A stretch of DNA of 64,000 nt. Source: an uncultured Clostridia bacterium (lineage in GTDB: Bacteria; Bacillota; Clostridia; Peptostreptococcales; Anaerovoracaceae). Positions 23,979 to 34,062 of this stretch are shown here, piece by piece. Both the position numbers and the translations under genes were made by a program. The stretch covers positions 1 through 64,000 of the forward strand of contig CALZYE010000007.1 in assembly GCA_945830395.1 (NCBI GenBank). Reading direction: 5' to 3'. The notes beneath the pieces were generated by a model. The model had not been told where the DNA came from, ran no database searches, and saw only the letters and a program-made list of their open reading frames with translations. Position 1 is the first letter of the stretch. Every line of letters starts with the position of its first letter.

Positions 23979-26918
23979 TTACTTGTTATTTTCTTTTCTT
24001 CTTGCTATAACCAGTCCTCCTGCAACTGCCGCCATGGAAAGAATCATCAGATATAGTTCCGGGCTTGCAGTATCGCCTGTCTTTGGATTATTGTTATCAG
24101 GAGTATTAGGATCCGGTTTATTTGGACCCGGTTTATTTGGGTCAGGTTTGTTCGGATTATCAGGTTTATCCGGATTATCAGGTTTATCCGGATTGTCAGG
24201 CTCATCCGGGTTCGGCTTATCTACCTTTGTCTTAAGACTGAACTGTATGGTATTATCGTCAGTCGCAATCTTATCTTTGCCCTCCGGACTTTGTTTTGCA
24301 TCCCATTTGAGGTTAAAGGCAATCTTAGGGCTGTGAGCCGGACTCATATCAAGGGTTGCCAATGCAGACATTCCGCCTGTAATATCACCGACAACGGTAA
24401 AGATCTCTCCGTCCTTGGCATTTTCTGAAACCGTTACCTGCGGAATAACAACCTTAAGCTTATCCGCGCAGTCCTCCTTAATCGCCTTTGCCAGCTCTGT
24501 GTATTTGGTAATACCATTTTTCAGAGTCATTTTCACGGTTACCGTTTTGCCCTCAACCTTAACTTCGCTTACGGTGAACACTCCGTCTGCTCCCTCAAGT
24601 TTAACATTATCTGTTGTGAGAGGTGTTCCGAAGTCAAGTTTTTCCGGTAGCGTAAATTTTGCAACAAACTCTGATTTAACATCTTCCAGCAAAATCTTGT
24701 TAAGGTCTGCATTCGGATGCTGTTTTTCAATAGCTGTCATCTGTTCTTTTATCTTCTTAACATCAAGAGCCCCTGTAAAGTCATGTTTTGCTCCCGGTTT
24801 TGTAGGGAACAGTTCGTCGTGCTCTGTTTCTTCACCAATCAGTATATCTCCCTCAAGGGTAACCTTCTGCTCTACAACGGCAGGTTTGTTAACATTCAGG
24901 GTGAATGTGATGGAATCATTGTCTGTCGCCATCTTATCTCTTCCCTCATCTGACTGAACCGCACTCCAGCTCAGATTGAAGTTCTTGATATTGCCGTTCA
25001 GAGTAGCCTTGGCCTGCAGGTATCCATCTATACTGCCTGAAACTTTCAGTTTCTGGTTGTCAACTGTGGTATCTGATACTTTAACACCCTTTACTATAAC
25101 TTTGAGGGTATCATCGCAGGCATTCACTGCCTTCTCCAGTTTATCGAAGGTGTCAATGCCATCTTTCAGGCTCATCTCAATATTTATGGACTTGCCGTTG
25201 TCAACGACATTTGTCACCTTGAATGTGTCTGCGGCGGAGAGAAGCTGAACATTTTCAGCGGTCTTAGGCAGTGTGTATTCCATACCGTCAGGAATAGTGA
25301 GAACCGCCGTAAACTTGGACTCCACATTTTCAAGCTTTATGTTTGCACCCGGTTCATTTGCCGCCATTTGGGCTTTGTACCCTGCCATAGCTTTTTTAAT
25401 ATCGGAAACATCTAAGGTTCCCGTAAAGTCGTGAACATTTCCCGGTTTGGTCTCAAACACCGCATCATGCTCCGTATCGGTACCGATCAGGATATCGCCC
25501 TTAAGCTTTGCTTCAGCGTGAATATCCTCCGGTTTCTTAACTCTGAGGGTTAACTGTATCGCCTTGTCATCAGTTGCCTTAACATCCTTGCCGCCGGCTT
25601 TTTGTTCTGCCTCCCACTCAAAGGAGAATTTTATCAGCTTTCCGTTAAATTCCGCCGTGGCGCTCATATCTCCGGTAAGCTGGCCTTTCACTGTCAGCTC
25701 CTGATTGTTGCTGACATTTTTTTCGATTTCGATACCGCTTACATTAACTTTCAGCTCATTTGCACACTTGTCTATGGCATCTTTAAGATCTTTGTAAGTT
25801 TTAATCTTATCGGGATCCTTAAGTTCCATCTCAAGAGTAACCACTCCGCTATTATCTTTTTCTGCACCTGTAATCTCAAATACTCCATCTGCGCCCTCAA
25901 GATTAAAGTCTCTTTCTGTAGGGAACAAATCATGAGTCTTAAAACCCTTAGGCAATGTTATCTTTGTGGTAAATTTAGACTTAGGGTCAGTCAATTTTAT
26001 GTTTTCAAAATCTGCGCCGGTTTTCTTGTACTGCTCTTCTATCTTGCTCATCTGCTCTTTGATGGAAGAGATATCTAAACTTCCGGTAAACTCAAGAGAA
26101 TCTTCCGGTGTCACATCTATAACTTTATCGGCTTCTGTGTTGCCGTTCAGAAGAAGATCCCCAGGCAGTTTTGCTTTCATTGTAGGCAAATCCTCAGTTT
26201 TAGGAGCTTCCGCGATAAACAGCGGAAATGTCGCTGTATCTGTGGCAATCGTCATAACTTTAGAACTCAGCAAGCTTCCATAATACCAGAGTTCTCCACC
26301 ACCGCTGGCTGTAATTCCATTCTTTACCGCTTCAAAAGATGTACCCTTTGCTACAGTTCCTTCATAATCTACAGTGAATTTAAGCGTTCTATTACCTGCT
26401 GCTAAATCTTTTTCATAGCTCTTAAAAAATCCTTGATAATCCACCCATGGAAGTTCTATTGTAAATGTTACAGATTTTCCATCATCCGCAATTTTCGGTA
26501 TCACTTTTGAAATCGTTTCCGCATCTTCTGTCTGCGTTGTTTTCACAATTTTTACATTCTGATTAGCGGGAACACTAACTGTGTAACTAATCGCAGGAAC
26601 TGTTTTATTAGGACCATACATCACCCTCGGTCCTGCTAAACTTTCATTTTTCTTATACGCATCATACGCCTGCTTAAACAGATTGCCTACATTGATATTG
26701 GCTGCAATCTCGCCTTTGTATGCCGATGCATCCGCAGTCTCTGTTTTCTTTAAATTAGATAAAACTTTAGGTGTAGTAGGGGTCAAACTATCTGCCAAAT
26801 TAACAGTTATAGTCTCGCCCAGCGCATGGGCGGTCAACGGATAAAACGCAAACACCATCATGACTGCCATCAGATACGCCAGCACCCTTTCTACATTCTT
26901 TTTCTTTAACTTAACCAT
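23979..26918 (-). CDS. Wall-anchored surface protein with ~220-aa tandem repeats
   Basis: This 979-aa secreted protein has a signal peptide ending near AHA-LG (residues 1-33). From about residue 245 to 920 there are three tandem repeats of roughly 220 residues. Each contains a GD(I/L)L(I/L)-G/N-x-T-E block, an (F/L)TG-LD(I/V)-IK block, an EGADGVF-type strand and a closing (W)-D/E-A-x-Q...G-(K/R)D block. Residues 35-245 may be a diverged fourth copy. A Pro-rich wall region (NPDKPD and PNKPDP units) precedes NPKTGD, a hydrophobic span and RRKENNK. I do not recognise the repeat domain. It is likely a structural adhesin. Confidence 0.82.
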   Translation of the reverse strand: MVKLKKKNVERVLAYLMAVMMVFAFYPLTAHALGETITVNLADSLTPTTPKVLSNLKKTETADASAYKGEIAANINVGNLFKQAYDAYKKNESLAGPRVMYGPNKTVPAISYTVSVPANQNVKIVKTTQTEDAETISKVIPKIADDGKSVTFTIELPWVDYQGFFKSYEKDLAAGNRTLKFTVDYEGTVAKGTSFEAVKNGITASGGGELWYYGSLLSSKVMTIATDTATFPLFIAEAPKTEDLPTMKAKLPGDLLLNGNTEADKVIDVTPEDSLEFTGSLDISSIKEQMSKIEEQYKKTGADFENIKLTDPKSKFTTKITLPKGFKTHDLFPTERDFNLEGADGVFEITGAEKDNSGVVTLEMELKDPDKIKTYKDLKDAIDKCANELKVNVSGIEIEKNVSNNQELTVKGQLTGDMSATAEFNGKLIKFSFEWEAEQKAGGKDVKATDDKAIQLTLRVKKPEDIHAEAKLKGDILIGTDTEHDAVFETKPGNVHDFTGTLDVSDIKKAMAGYKAQMAANEPGANIKLENVESKFTAVLTIPDGMEYTLPKTAENVQLLSAADTFKVTNVVDNGKSINIEMSLKDGIDTFDKLEKAVNACDDTLKVIVKGVKVSDTTVDNQKLKVSGSIDGYLQAKATLNGNIKNFNLSWSAVQSDEGRDKMATDNDSITFTLNVNKPAVVEQKVTLEGDILIGEETEHDELFPTKPGAKHDFTGALDVKKIKEQMTAIEKQHPNADLNKILLEDVKSEFVAKFTLPEKLDFGTPLTTDNVKLEGADGVFTVSEVKVEGKTVTVKMTLKNGITKYTELAKAIKEDCADKLKVVIPQVTVSENAKDGEIFTVVGDITGGMSALATLDMSPAHSPKIAFNLKWDAKQSPEGKDKIATDDNTIQFSLKTKVDKPNPDEPDNPDKPDNPDKPDNPNKPDPNKPGPNKPDPNTPDNNNPKTGDTASPELYLMILSMAAVAGGLVIARRKENNK

Positions 26919-26955
26919 GTGAATCTCCTTCTATTAATTTTTCACTCCTCTAAAC

Positions 26956-26997
26956 AGGCATTTCGTACCCGCCATAACTAAGCAAGTAGAAATGCCT
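26956..26997 (-). terminator. Inverted repeat behind the giant surface gene
   Basis: AGGCATTTC and GAAATGCCT arms enclose about 24 nt. It lies between the giant Cna_B protein gene and the next surface gene and may be a terminator or a leader RNA fold. The T-run is weak. Confidence 0.4.
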
Positions 26998-27040
26998 AAC
27001 CATATTGTACACTACATTTCCATAAATTGCTATAGTTTTT

Positions 27041-30000
27041 TTAATTATCCTGCGATTCGTGCGACTTCTTGCCGGCGATTACAACAGACAGAAGCAGCAA
27101 TGCCGTAATGGTCAAAAGCAAATACATCGCAACAGAACTGTTATCCCCGGTACCCGGCTCATCAATCTTCTCTGCCGGTTTTTGGATTTCCGTATTGGTG
27201 ATGGTGAAACCGTCCTCTTCATTGCCATAAACTGCCGCGCTGTAATTTTTAACGGGAGTTTCTTCAACGGTGTACTCAATCTTTTTGCCCGCCTCGTTTA
27301 CAGGAAGCCCTGCAAACTCCGTTTTCCAGCTGCCCTTTTCGTCCTCTCTGATAATTTCCGTTCTGACAGGAGATTTTCTGTTGCCGTTTGCAATCAAATT
27401 TACTTTAATCTCATCAGGACGAAGATTGTTCTTGTTGCCTGCGTCTTTCCAAACCTTCTTAACCTTGACGGCTTTTTCAAAAGGTTTATGGGTATTGGTT
27501 ATATCATATACAACGCTTCCGTTTTCATCCTTCTTTGCCTCTGCAACTTCGGTTTCATATTCTGCTACAGGCTCCTCCTTGATGCTGTATTCAATTTTGT
27601 CGCCCTTTTCGTCATAGGTCATAAGGTCGCTAAAGCTATACTTCCAGTCCGTACTTGCAGAAGCGGAGGCTGTTTTTTCCGTAAGTTCTCCGTTTTCTTT
27701 CAGTTTCACCGTAATTTTTTCAGGTCTTATTCCGTCTTGGTTGTTCTCATCGTTCCAATGCTTTTCTCCCGATACCGAAATTTTTTGGTTGACGAGCGTG
27801 TTCTTCACCGTAAAGCCCGACTTCTGATTTCCCTGAACTTCGGCTCTGTATGTCAAACCGTTTTGGGTGATTTCACCCTTTTCGGAAAGTCCCTTCTCTC
27901 TCACGGTGTAAACAAACTCATTTCCGCCTAAGCTCTCCGAAACGGGAAGCTTTGTAAACTTTGTGCTCCATTTATTACCTTCATTCAGTTCCTGTATTTT
28001 TCCGGTAGGCTGATCGTTTTTGTACAGCTCGACAACCACCTTGTTGTCCTTAACCTTATCCTCCGGCATATCATCGCCTTTGTGGTTAAGCCATACTTTT
28101 TTCACTTCTATATCCCTTGTAGGAATCTCCATCGGAACCATCTGCGCCAAAACCTTGTTGGTTACCGTAAATCCATTTTCGGCATCACCTGTAACCTTTG
28201 CTCTGTACCAATCTCCTGAAAGCTTGATATCTCCCGATTTATCAAGTCCCTTTTCCTTCACCGTATACTTATAAGGCTCCTGTCCTTCTTTCTCCGCAAT
28301 AGGAAGATTTGTAAAGGTGAAACTCCATCCGGTGGCAGGTGTAAGAGTTTTTTCGGCGGTCTTTTCACCGTTTCTGTAAAGTTCCACGGTTACAGGAGAG
28401 GGAACCGCCTTTTTCCATATAACTTCCTCGCCGCCGCGTCCCTTTATTTTGGCATCTTGCCAGATTTTCTCAACATTAATGTCTCTCGTAGGGTTGAACT
28501 CCCACTTTCCGTAGACCGTGGTATCCTCTTTGATCGCCACATTGCTGAGCTTTGTGCCTGCAATATCATCCGCCTTTGAGGACCAGCCCGTAAACTTCCA
28601 AATACCCTTTACGCCGTTGGAGTCTGCGGTTTCAGATGTTGCAAGGGGCTGTGCCAATGTCTTTACGGTATCGTATTCGATGCCCGTCACCTCAGGCGGC
28701 GCGGCGCTTCCCGCCGGAACTCCGTGAATCGGATCAGGCTGAACTGCATAATCAAGCTTGTACTGCTGAACGGTTTTGTGATGAGTCGTTTCACTGACAA
28801 TATTTCTCTCTATATCTTCAGCAGAAGTAATTTTCGCCGTATTGTCAAACAGCGTGGTCTTAACAAATTTCTTTGTAATTTTGCTCGGTATATCCAGAAA
28901 AACGGTGCTGCCTGCCGGCAGGGAGTTTATGGAAAACTCAAGTTTCTGACCCGTCAGCCTGCACCCTATTTCGTTTGCCTGCAAAACCTGTTTCTTGTTA
29001 AGTTTCAACTCTTCGCAAGTTGCCGTAATCTTTTCCATATCGGGAGAAAGTCCCTCCGGAAGAATATCCTCAAGCTTAATGTTTCTGACATCAAGGTCTG
29101 TATCATTGTTCTTGACCGTCAAGGTATATTTAATCGCATCTCCCTCTTTATTCTCAATTACAGTCGGATTTGCCTTTGTTCCCGTCACAGGATCTGATGC
29201 CTTCTCCAGAGAAATATCAAGTTTCTTTGCGATTACTTTTGCACTTGCCTCGGTTAGCTTTGCAGTAGATCCGGGTGCCGCTTCCGTTCCTACGAAAAGC
29301 CTTGCCATTACATCCGTCTTATTCACGGTTTTCTTTCCGTCAATGGCTTTATCGTCAGGGGATTTCATGTGTATGTCAGCCTGAAGACCCATTCCTCTGT
29401 CTAAAACAAACGGGTTTCCCTTGTCAGTGGTTCTGCAGTCTATCGCAATTGCCGTAATTGCTGAAATCTTGCCGATGTCCTTAAGCTTATCCTCCTCTAC
29501 CTTTTCCCAGACAGTATTGTCCTCCACATCCTTTTTAATCTTGTCAGGAGACAGCTTGGATATGTATACTGCAGGAGCACAGGTTTCACCGCTGTGACCG
29601 TAAGCGGGCTTTTGCTTAATAGAGCTTAAGTCTATCCAGTCGAGTTTTCCCTTCCATTCCGAATCTTCTTTTCCGTTTCCGTTTTCCAGAACATCATACA
29701 TGACGATATTATCGGCTCTGGTCTCCGAGGACATGCTGTATGCCAGTTTGTATGCGTATTTATTTCCGGCAATGATTTTGGTCTGTTCCTTGAACTCGTT
29801 ATCGTGGTCGTTTGCCGCTTTCTTTGAAACCCCTGCCTGCTTCACCGTTACAGGGTTGAAATTCATATTTCTCTGCTCAAACATCCACTTTTCCGGTGTA
29901 TTGCCCATAAGCTCCTTATAAAAAGGCTTTTTAACTATGCCCGAAGTTTTGGCGTTACTCTTGAACTTCACATCATCGGACAGATTTTTTACGCCTATGG

Positions 30001-32617
30001 TATTCAGAACATTGTTTCCTCTGTCTGAAATGTTGTTATATGTGTTTACCAGCTTGTAATCTACGAAAACTCTGCTTCCGTGGTTAGCGCCGGCTTTCTT
30101 GTAGAACTCTCTGTTGCTCTCTGGGACATCCACCGTGATAATCATCATGGTCTGCCCGGAACCTTCCCAGTTTTCTCTGTATTCCACCGTATAGTTCGAC
30201 GGGTCGATTATTTTGTAGGTGTAATTCCAAGCCGATCCGCTCACCTTTATGCTTCCGGGCTCCACATAGGTTCCCGCAGGAAGCAGGTCGTAGAAGGCAA
30301 GCTTTTTCGCAATATACTCATCTATATAGTCAAAGTTTGTGACGCCGCTGTCCCAAAGACTCATGAGATTTCCGTGAGCAAGTCTTACGGGAATTGTCTG
30401 TTTTCCCGTTTTTACATCATCTGTCAAATCGCCGGCTTCCTTGTATATATAGGTATTGTAACTCAGCGCCGTCAGTATTTTGCTGGTGACCCTCATCCTC
30501 TGAGAGGTGGTATCGCTGTTATGTGTCCTTCCGCCCTCTGTGGTGACCTTAAGCCTTGCATCGGAGGAAAGGTAAGTTCCTTTGTCCGTTCTTTCTCTGT
30601 CTTTTCTTATGAGCTCCTTCATGTTATCGGTAGGATGAAGCTCAAGCATTGGCATGGCATACAGGTCGCTTTTGAAGAATGTGCTGGTGTGCGAGTACTT
30701 CAGCCCTGCCACATTCTTTGGGAAGATTACAGGATTTTGGGAGCCTACATTCTTCACCTCTGTCTTGCCGTCTGCGGACAGGTAGTTTTGCGTGCCATCC
30801 TTTGCAAATGTAATCTGCCCCAGCTTCTTATACTCTTTTTCTCCCGAGTATCTCACAAATATGTCGATAGGTTTGTATTTTTCGTATTCCTTGCTGGGAT
30901 TTACTATTTCCTGCCAGCCTCCGTCAGTTTTTCTGGCATCAAATTCTTTCAGGCTGAAATATACGCTCTTGTAGGTTGCATCGCCATCTTTGAGCTCATC
31001 AAAATTTTTCGACTGATTGCTGTATGTATCGTTATAGTTGGTGTACTTCGTGCTGTGATACAGCTTTCCGTCCTCTACCTCCGCTGTGTACGGCTTTACC
31101 TTTGCCGCGCCGTCCACAAACTCAGGCTCCTCCGAACTTGAAGTCGTCGTATGGAGTGTAAAAGTGCTTTTTACATGAGAGCGATAGTTGAAATCCACAT
31201 CAAGATCTTGCAGAAGAAAATCCTGTGCCGCCTGCTGCGCAGACAAGCCATCGACGGAACTTGCCGAATCATATTTCCATATATTGTTCCATCCCTTATA
31301 GTTATGGATATGTATGTCCGCCTCTGCCGTAACTACATCGTGGGTCTTTGTAACGCCGTTTGCCAATGTGTCCGTCAGCGAAATCCTGTTGGGGATTTTG
31401 AAACCGTCCTTTGAAAGATCCGGCCCCTTCTTCTTCTCTTCCTCGATGATGGTCTTAGGGTATCTCTTCAGAATTGAGAACCTTGCGCTGCACCAGTCAT
31501 AATACCCAAGTCCATACAGGGTATGAATGCCATGACTTCCGTTTCTGTCTTTGAACTCTCCCCAAAGACCGTCCTGCGTCAATATGGATTTACCTCCCTT
31601 TGCGATATCGGTATAGGCAGTATCCGTATAAGTATTTAAATAGCCCTTGTAGACGAAGCCTCTTTTTCCTCCATCATAGGTGTCCTTCTTGATTCCTACT
31701 ATTTCACCGCCTATGCCGTCGTCTTCCGGCTTAACCTCATATTTAAACGGAATCATGCTTGGATTGCTTCTTTCCACATCGGCATACCAAATCACATAGA
31801 AATACTTATCAGAATCCGCAGGCTTATCTCCCCACTGATCCTGCCAGTCGAAGTATACTCCCTTGTACTGATCCAGATCTGCCTGTTTGAGCTTGATGTC
31901 TGTAAGCTCGTTCTTGTTCTTCACAGAAATCTCAAGGTTCTTTTCCTCTTCCACGGGTTTACCTGCATCAATGGAAAGCTTAACATTTACCGGGGCAGTG
32001 ATGCTTCCCGTTTCCTCTCCGTCATTGTCCTTGTCAACCTTCAGAAAGTTGGGTCTAAATGTAAAGCCCTGCTCAAATGAAAAGGATGCACCTCCCGAAA
32101 CGGGCTTGAAATTTGAAACGGTAATGGTGCCGTCGCTGTTTTCCGTATAGTTGAAGTCGCTTACCGTTGATGTTGCCGGAGCCTTGGGAATCTGCCACTT
32201 CAGATGTGGTATGTATTCATAAGCTTTTGCATTTGTCTTAGTACCGCCGTTCCAGTCCTTCAGTATGTATCCCGGAACCACAATCTTTATGGCTCCTGCA
32301 GGCAGCACCGTATTCGCATCATTTTTGAGTTTCAGCGAATAGGAAAGGGTTGCCGTCTTAGCCTCATTTCTGCTTGGGGTAAAGACCAGATGCTTTCTTG
32401 TTTCATCGCTGTAATGATAGTCCTTGACATCGCTTGATACGGCATTTGCCCATTGAACATCAAACTCGTAGTCTATACCTGATGCCGCTGCACCCTCCCT
32501 ATTTTCATTTCCGGGGTCCTTTGCAAATGCCGTCATATTCGGCACAAGCATAAGGGCTGACATAAGCAATGCAAGCAGTGCAGGCAGCCCCCTCTTCCCT
32601 CTGAAATTCTTACTCAT
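27041..32617 (-). CDS. Giant wall-anchored Cna_B surface protein
   Basis: This 1858-aa secreted protein begins with a signal peptide (LPALLALLMSALML core, cleavage near AFA-KD). Residues ~40-1130 form a large unassigned N-terminal region, likely the ligand-binding part. About 1135-1270 resembles a DUF11-type domain (KYTLTVKNNDTD...DILPEGL). About 1300-1370 resembles an InlB-like repeat with KWEF. Four Cna_B domains follow, opening with VEKIWQD, VKKVWLN, GEKHWND and VKKVWKD, each ending in a TVTN/TITNT strand. EPGTGD, a hydrophobic span and KKSHESQDN make the sortase signal. GGGAGG precedes the ATG. The architecture matches fimbrial tip or backbone adhesins, but no sortase is nearby. Confidence 0.87.
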   Translation of the reverse strand: MSKNFRGKRGLPALLALLMSALMLVPNMTAFAKDPGNENREGAAASGIDYEFDVQWANAVSSDVKDYHYSDETRKHLVFTPSRNEAKTATLSYSLKLKNDANTVLPAGAIKIVVPGYILKDWNGGTKTNAKAYEYIPHLKWQIPKAPATSTVSDFNYTENSDGTITVSNFKPVSGGASFSFEQGFTFRPNFLKVDKDNDGEETGSITAPVNVKLSIDAGKPVEEEKNLEISVKNKNELTDIKLKQADLDQYKGVYFDWQDQWGDKPADSDKYFYVIWYADVERSNPSMIPFKYEVKPEDDGIGGEIVGIKKDTYDGGKRGFVYKGYLNTYTDTAYTDIAKGGKSILTQDGLWGEFKDRNGSHGIHTLYGLGYYDWCSARFSILKRYPKTIIEEEKKKGPDLSKDGFKIPNRISLTDTLANGVTKTHDVVTAEADIHIHNYKGWNNIWKYDSASSVDGLSAQQAAQDFLLQDLDVDFNYRSHVKSTFTLHTTTSSSEEPEFVDGAAKVKPYTAEVEDGKLYHSTKYTNYNDTYSNQSKNFDELKDGDATYKSVYFSLKEFDARKTDGGWQEIVNPSKEYEKYKPIDIFVRYSGEKEYKKLGQITFAKDGTQNYLSADGKTEVKNVGSQNPVIFPKNVAGLKYSHTSTFFKSDLYAMPMLELHPTDNMKELIRKDRERTDKGTYLSSDARLKVTTEGGRTHNSDTTSQRMRVTSKILTALSYNTYIYKEAGDLTDDVKTGKQTIPVRLAHGNLMSLWDSGVTNFDYIDEYIAKKLAFYDLLPAGTYVEPGSIKVSGSAWNYTYKIIDPSNYTVEYRENWEGSGQTMMIITVDVPESNREFYKKAGANHGSRVFVDYKLVNTYNNISDRGNNVLNTIGVKNLSDDVKFKSNAKTSGIVKKPFYKELMGNTPEKWMFEQRNMNFNPVTVKQAGVSKKAANDHDNEFKEQTKIIAGNKYAYKLAYSMSSETRADNIVMYDVLENGNGKEDSEWKGKLDWIDLSSIKQKPAYGHSGETCAPAVYISKLSPDKIKKDVEDNTVWEKVEEDKLKDIGKISAITAIAIDCRTTDKGNPFVLDRGMGLQADIHMKSPDDKAIDGKKTVNKTDVMARLFVGTEAAPGSTAKLTEASAKVIAKKLDISLEKASDPVTGTKANPTVIENKEGDAIKYTLTVKNNDTDLDVRNIKLEDILPEGLSPDMEKITATCEELKLNKKQVLQANEIGCRLTGQKLEFSINSLPAGSTVFLDIPSKITKKFVKTTLFDNTAKITSAEDIERNIVSETTHHKTVQQYKLDYAVQPDPIHGVPAGSAAPPEVTGIEYDTVKTLAQPLATSETADSNGVKGIWKFTGWSSKADDIAGTKLSNVAIKEDTTVYGKWEFNPTRDINVEKIWQDAKIKGRGGEEVIWKKAVPSPVTVELYRNGEKTAEKTLTPATGWSFTFTNLPIAEKEGQEPYKYTVKEKGLDKSGDIKLSGDWYRAKVTGDAENGFTVTNKVLAQMVPMEIPTRDIEVKKVWLNHKGDDMPEDKVKDNKVVVELYKNDQPTGKIQELNEGNKWSTKFTKLPVSESLGGNEFVYTVREKGLSEKGEITQNGLTYRAEVQGNQKSGFTVKNTLVNQKISVSGEKHWNDENNQDGIRPEKITVKLKENGELTEKTASASASTDWKYSFSDLMTYDEKGDKIEYSIKEEPVAEYETEVAEAKKDENGSVVYDITNTHKPFEKAVKVKKVWKDAGNKNNLRPDEIKVNLIANGNRKSPVRTEIIREDEKGSWKTEFAGLPVNEAGKKIEYTVEETPVKNYSAAVYGNEEDGFTITNTEIQKPAEKIDEPGTGDNSSVAMYLLLTITALLLLSVVIAGKKSHESQDN

Positions 32618-32635
32618 ACTTTCCTCCCAAAAAAA

Positions 32636-32659
32636 CTTTCACATTATCTTTCACATTAT
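32636..32659. repeat. Two head-to-tail 12-bp repeats upstream of the giant surface gene
   Basis: CTTTCACATTAT occurs twice in succession (32636-32647 and 32648-32659), between the ribosome site and a TATATAAT-like element. It could be an operator in the 5' leader. Confidence 0.6.
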
Positions 32660-32766
32660 ATAGTAATTGCGATTCCTTTATTTTCAAGGTTATCTATTAT
32701 TCAGGCTTCACAATTATTTTCCGTCGTCATACAGTGCATAAAAGGTAAAGCTTCGGCTCTTCTTTC

Positions 32767-33507
32767 TCAGCGGTTATCTCGTTGTTTTCTGACCTCGTAC
32801 ATCAAAATCGCCCCGGCATTTGATGCATTCAGCGACGATATTCTGCCTTTCATCGGAATGGAAACGGTGAAATCACACTTTTCTTTCACAAGCCTGCTTA
32901 TACCCGAGCCTTCGTTTCCTATTACAAGGGCAATTCCCCCTGTCAGATCCTGCTTATAGTATGTCTCGCCGTCCATGTCGCAGGCATAAATCCAAATTCC
33001 CAGTTCCTTGAGCTTATCAATGGTCCGGGGAATATTTGTAACTCTTGCACAGGGAAGATATTCCACAGCTCCTGCAGATGTCTTTGCCACAGCCGCCGTA
33101 ATTCCCGCAGCTCGCCTCTTGGAAACTATCACTCCATGGGCACCTGCACATTCTGCACTTCTCATTATGGCTCCCAAATTATGAGGGTCCTCAAGCTCGT
33201 CCAAGATTATTATGAAGGGAGCTTCTCCTCTTGACTCTGCCAGTTTCAAAATATCCTCAACGGCTGCATATTTATAAGGCGATATAATCGCCGCAACCCC
33301 TTGGTGACCTGTGCCTTTTGTCTTTTTGTCGAGAAAACTCTTATCCTCATAGTACACAGGAATTCCTCTGTCCTTGGCAAGAGAAATAATCTTTCCTACG
33401 GAGCCTGTGGCGCCTTTTTGAACCAAGACCTTCTCAATTTCTCTCTCGCCTTTCAGCGCCTCTGTAACGGGATTTCTTCCGGACAGAACATTACTACTTT
33501 CTTTCAT
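32767..33507 (-). CDS. rlmB: 23S rRNA (guanosine-2'-O)-methyltransferase RlmB
   Basis: This 246-aa SPOUT (TrmH) methyltransferase is expected to methylate G2251 of 23S rRNA. It has the N-terminal substrate-binding domain (SGRNPVTEAL start) and the knot motifs LDELEDPHNLGAIMRSAECAGAHG near residue 107, VIGNEGSGIS near 195 and SLNASNAGAILMYE at the end. Its start overlaps the end of folA by 14 bases, so the two are translationally coupled. It closes the cysS-mrnC-type housekeeping run, as in many Firmicutes. Confidence 0.92.
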   Translation of the reverse strand: MKESSNVLSGRNPVTEALKGEREIEKVLVQKGATGSVGKIISLAKDRGIPVYYEDKSFLDKKTKGTGHQGVAAIISPYKYAAVEDILKLAESRGEAPFIIILDELEDPHNLGAIMRSAECAGAHGVIVSKRRAAGITAAVAKTSAGAVEYLPCARVTNIPRTIDKLKELGIWIYACDMDGETYYKQDLTGGIALVIGNEGSGISRLVKEKCDFTVSIPMKGRISSLNASNAGAILMYEVRKQRDNR

Positions 33508-33979
33508 ACTTCATAAAACGGTATCTTATGCCGTTGTCCTCCATAATTTCATCTTCCCATGTGACCTTGAACTCGTCTCTCTCATCCAAGTTCACAAAAT
33601 AGGCATCGGCAGGGAATTTATCATAAATCTTTGTGATATAACATGTGTCGCAAAAGGGCAGAAGCTGCCTGTACACCTTTGCTCCGCCTATCACAAAGAC
33701 ATCCTCATCTCCCGAAACGGTTTCCATCAGTTCCTCGATGCTGCCGCACACAACATCCACCCCTTCAGCCGAAAAATCTTTGTTTGTGGTCAGAACGATA
33801 TTTTTTCTGCCCGGCAAACCTTTCTTTCCCGGAAGGCTCTCAAGGGTGGTTCTGCCCATTATCACCGTATGACCTGTGGTAGTTTTCTTGAAATATTTCA
33901 AGTCTCCCGACAGGTGGCAGAGAAGATTTCCCTTATTTCCTATTGCCCAGTTTTCATCTGCTGCTAAAATCAGATTCAT
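33494..33979 (-). CDS. folA: Dihydrofolate reductase
   Basis: This 161-aa enzyme reduces dihydrofolate to tetrahydrofolate with NADPH. MNLILAADENWAIGNKGNLLCHL contains the Trp loop, GHTVIMGRTTLESLP the NADPH phosphate region, and DVFVIGGAKVYRQLLP the second nucleotide motif. ATG 33979 was chosen for GGAG just upstream and because homologues start here. It overlaps rlmB and follows thyA by about 120 bp, in which a GC-rich hairpin (34063-34081) lies. With thyA it recycles the dihydrofolate made during dTMP synthesis. Confidence 0.93.
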   Translation of the reverse strand: MNLILAADENWAIGNKGNLLCHLSGDLKYFKKTTTGHTVIMGRTTLESLPGKKGLPGRKNIVLTTNKDFSAEGVDVVCGSIEELMETVSGDEDVFVIGGAKVYRQLLPFCDTCYITKIYDKFPADAYFVNLDERDEFKVTWEDEIMEDNGIRYRFMKYERK

Positions 33980-34062
33980 CGCATCTCCATAAAATCCTGT
34001 ACTGCTCATTTCCAAAGGCGTCGCTTCCTGCAAAGCATGGGCATAACTTCAGCTCTGCCCTC

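Noticed and set aside
27059..27931. Plus-strand open frame of 290 codons with hydrophobic stretches
   Set aside because: Antisense to the Cna_B repeats of the giant surface protein; no family match and no start signal.
30080..31141. Long plus-strand open frame (353 codons) inside the giant surface protein gene
   Set aside because: It lies antisense to a clear secreted-protein frame, lacks a ribosome site and family motifs, and its composition is that of a mirror of the coding strand.
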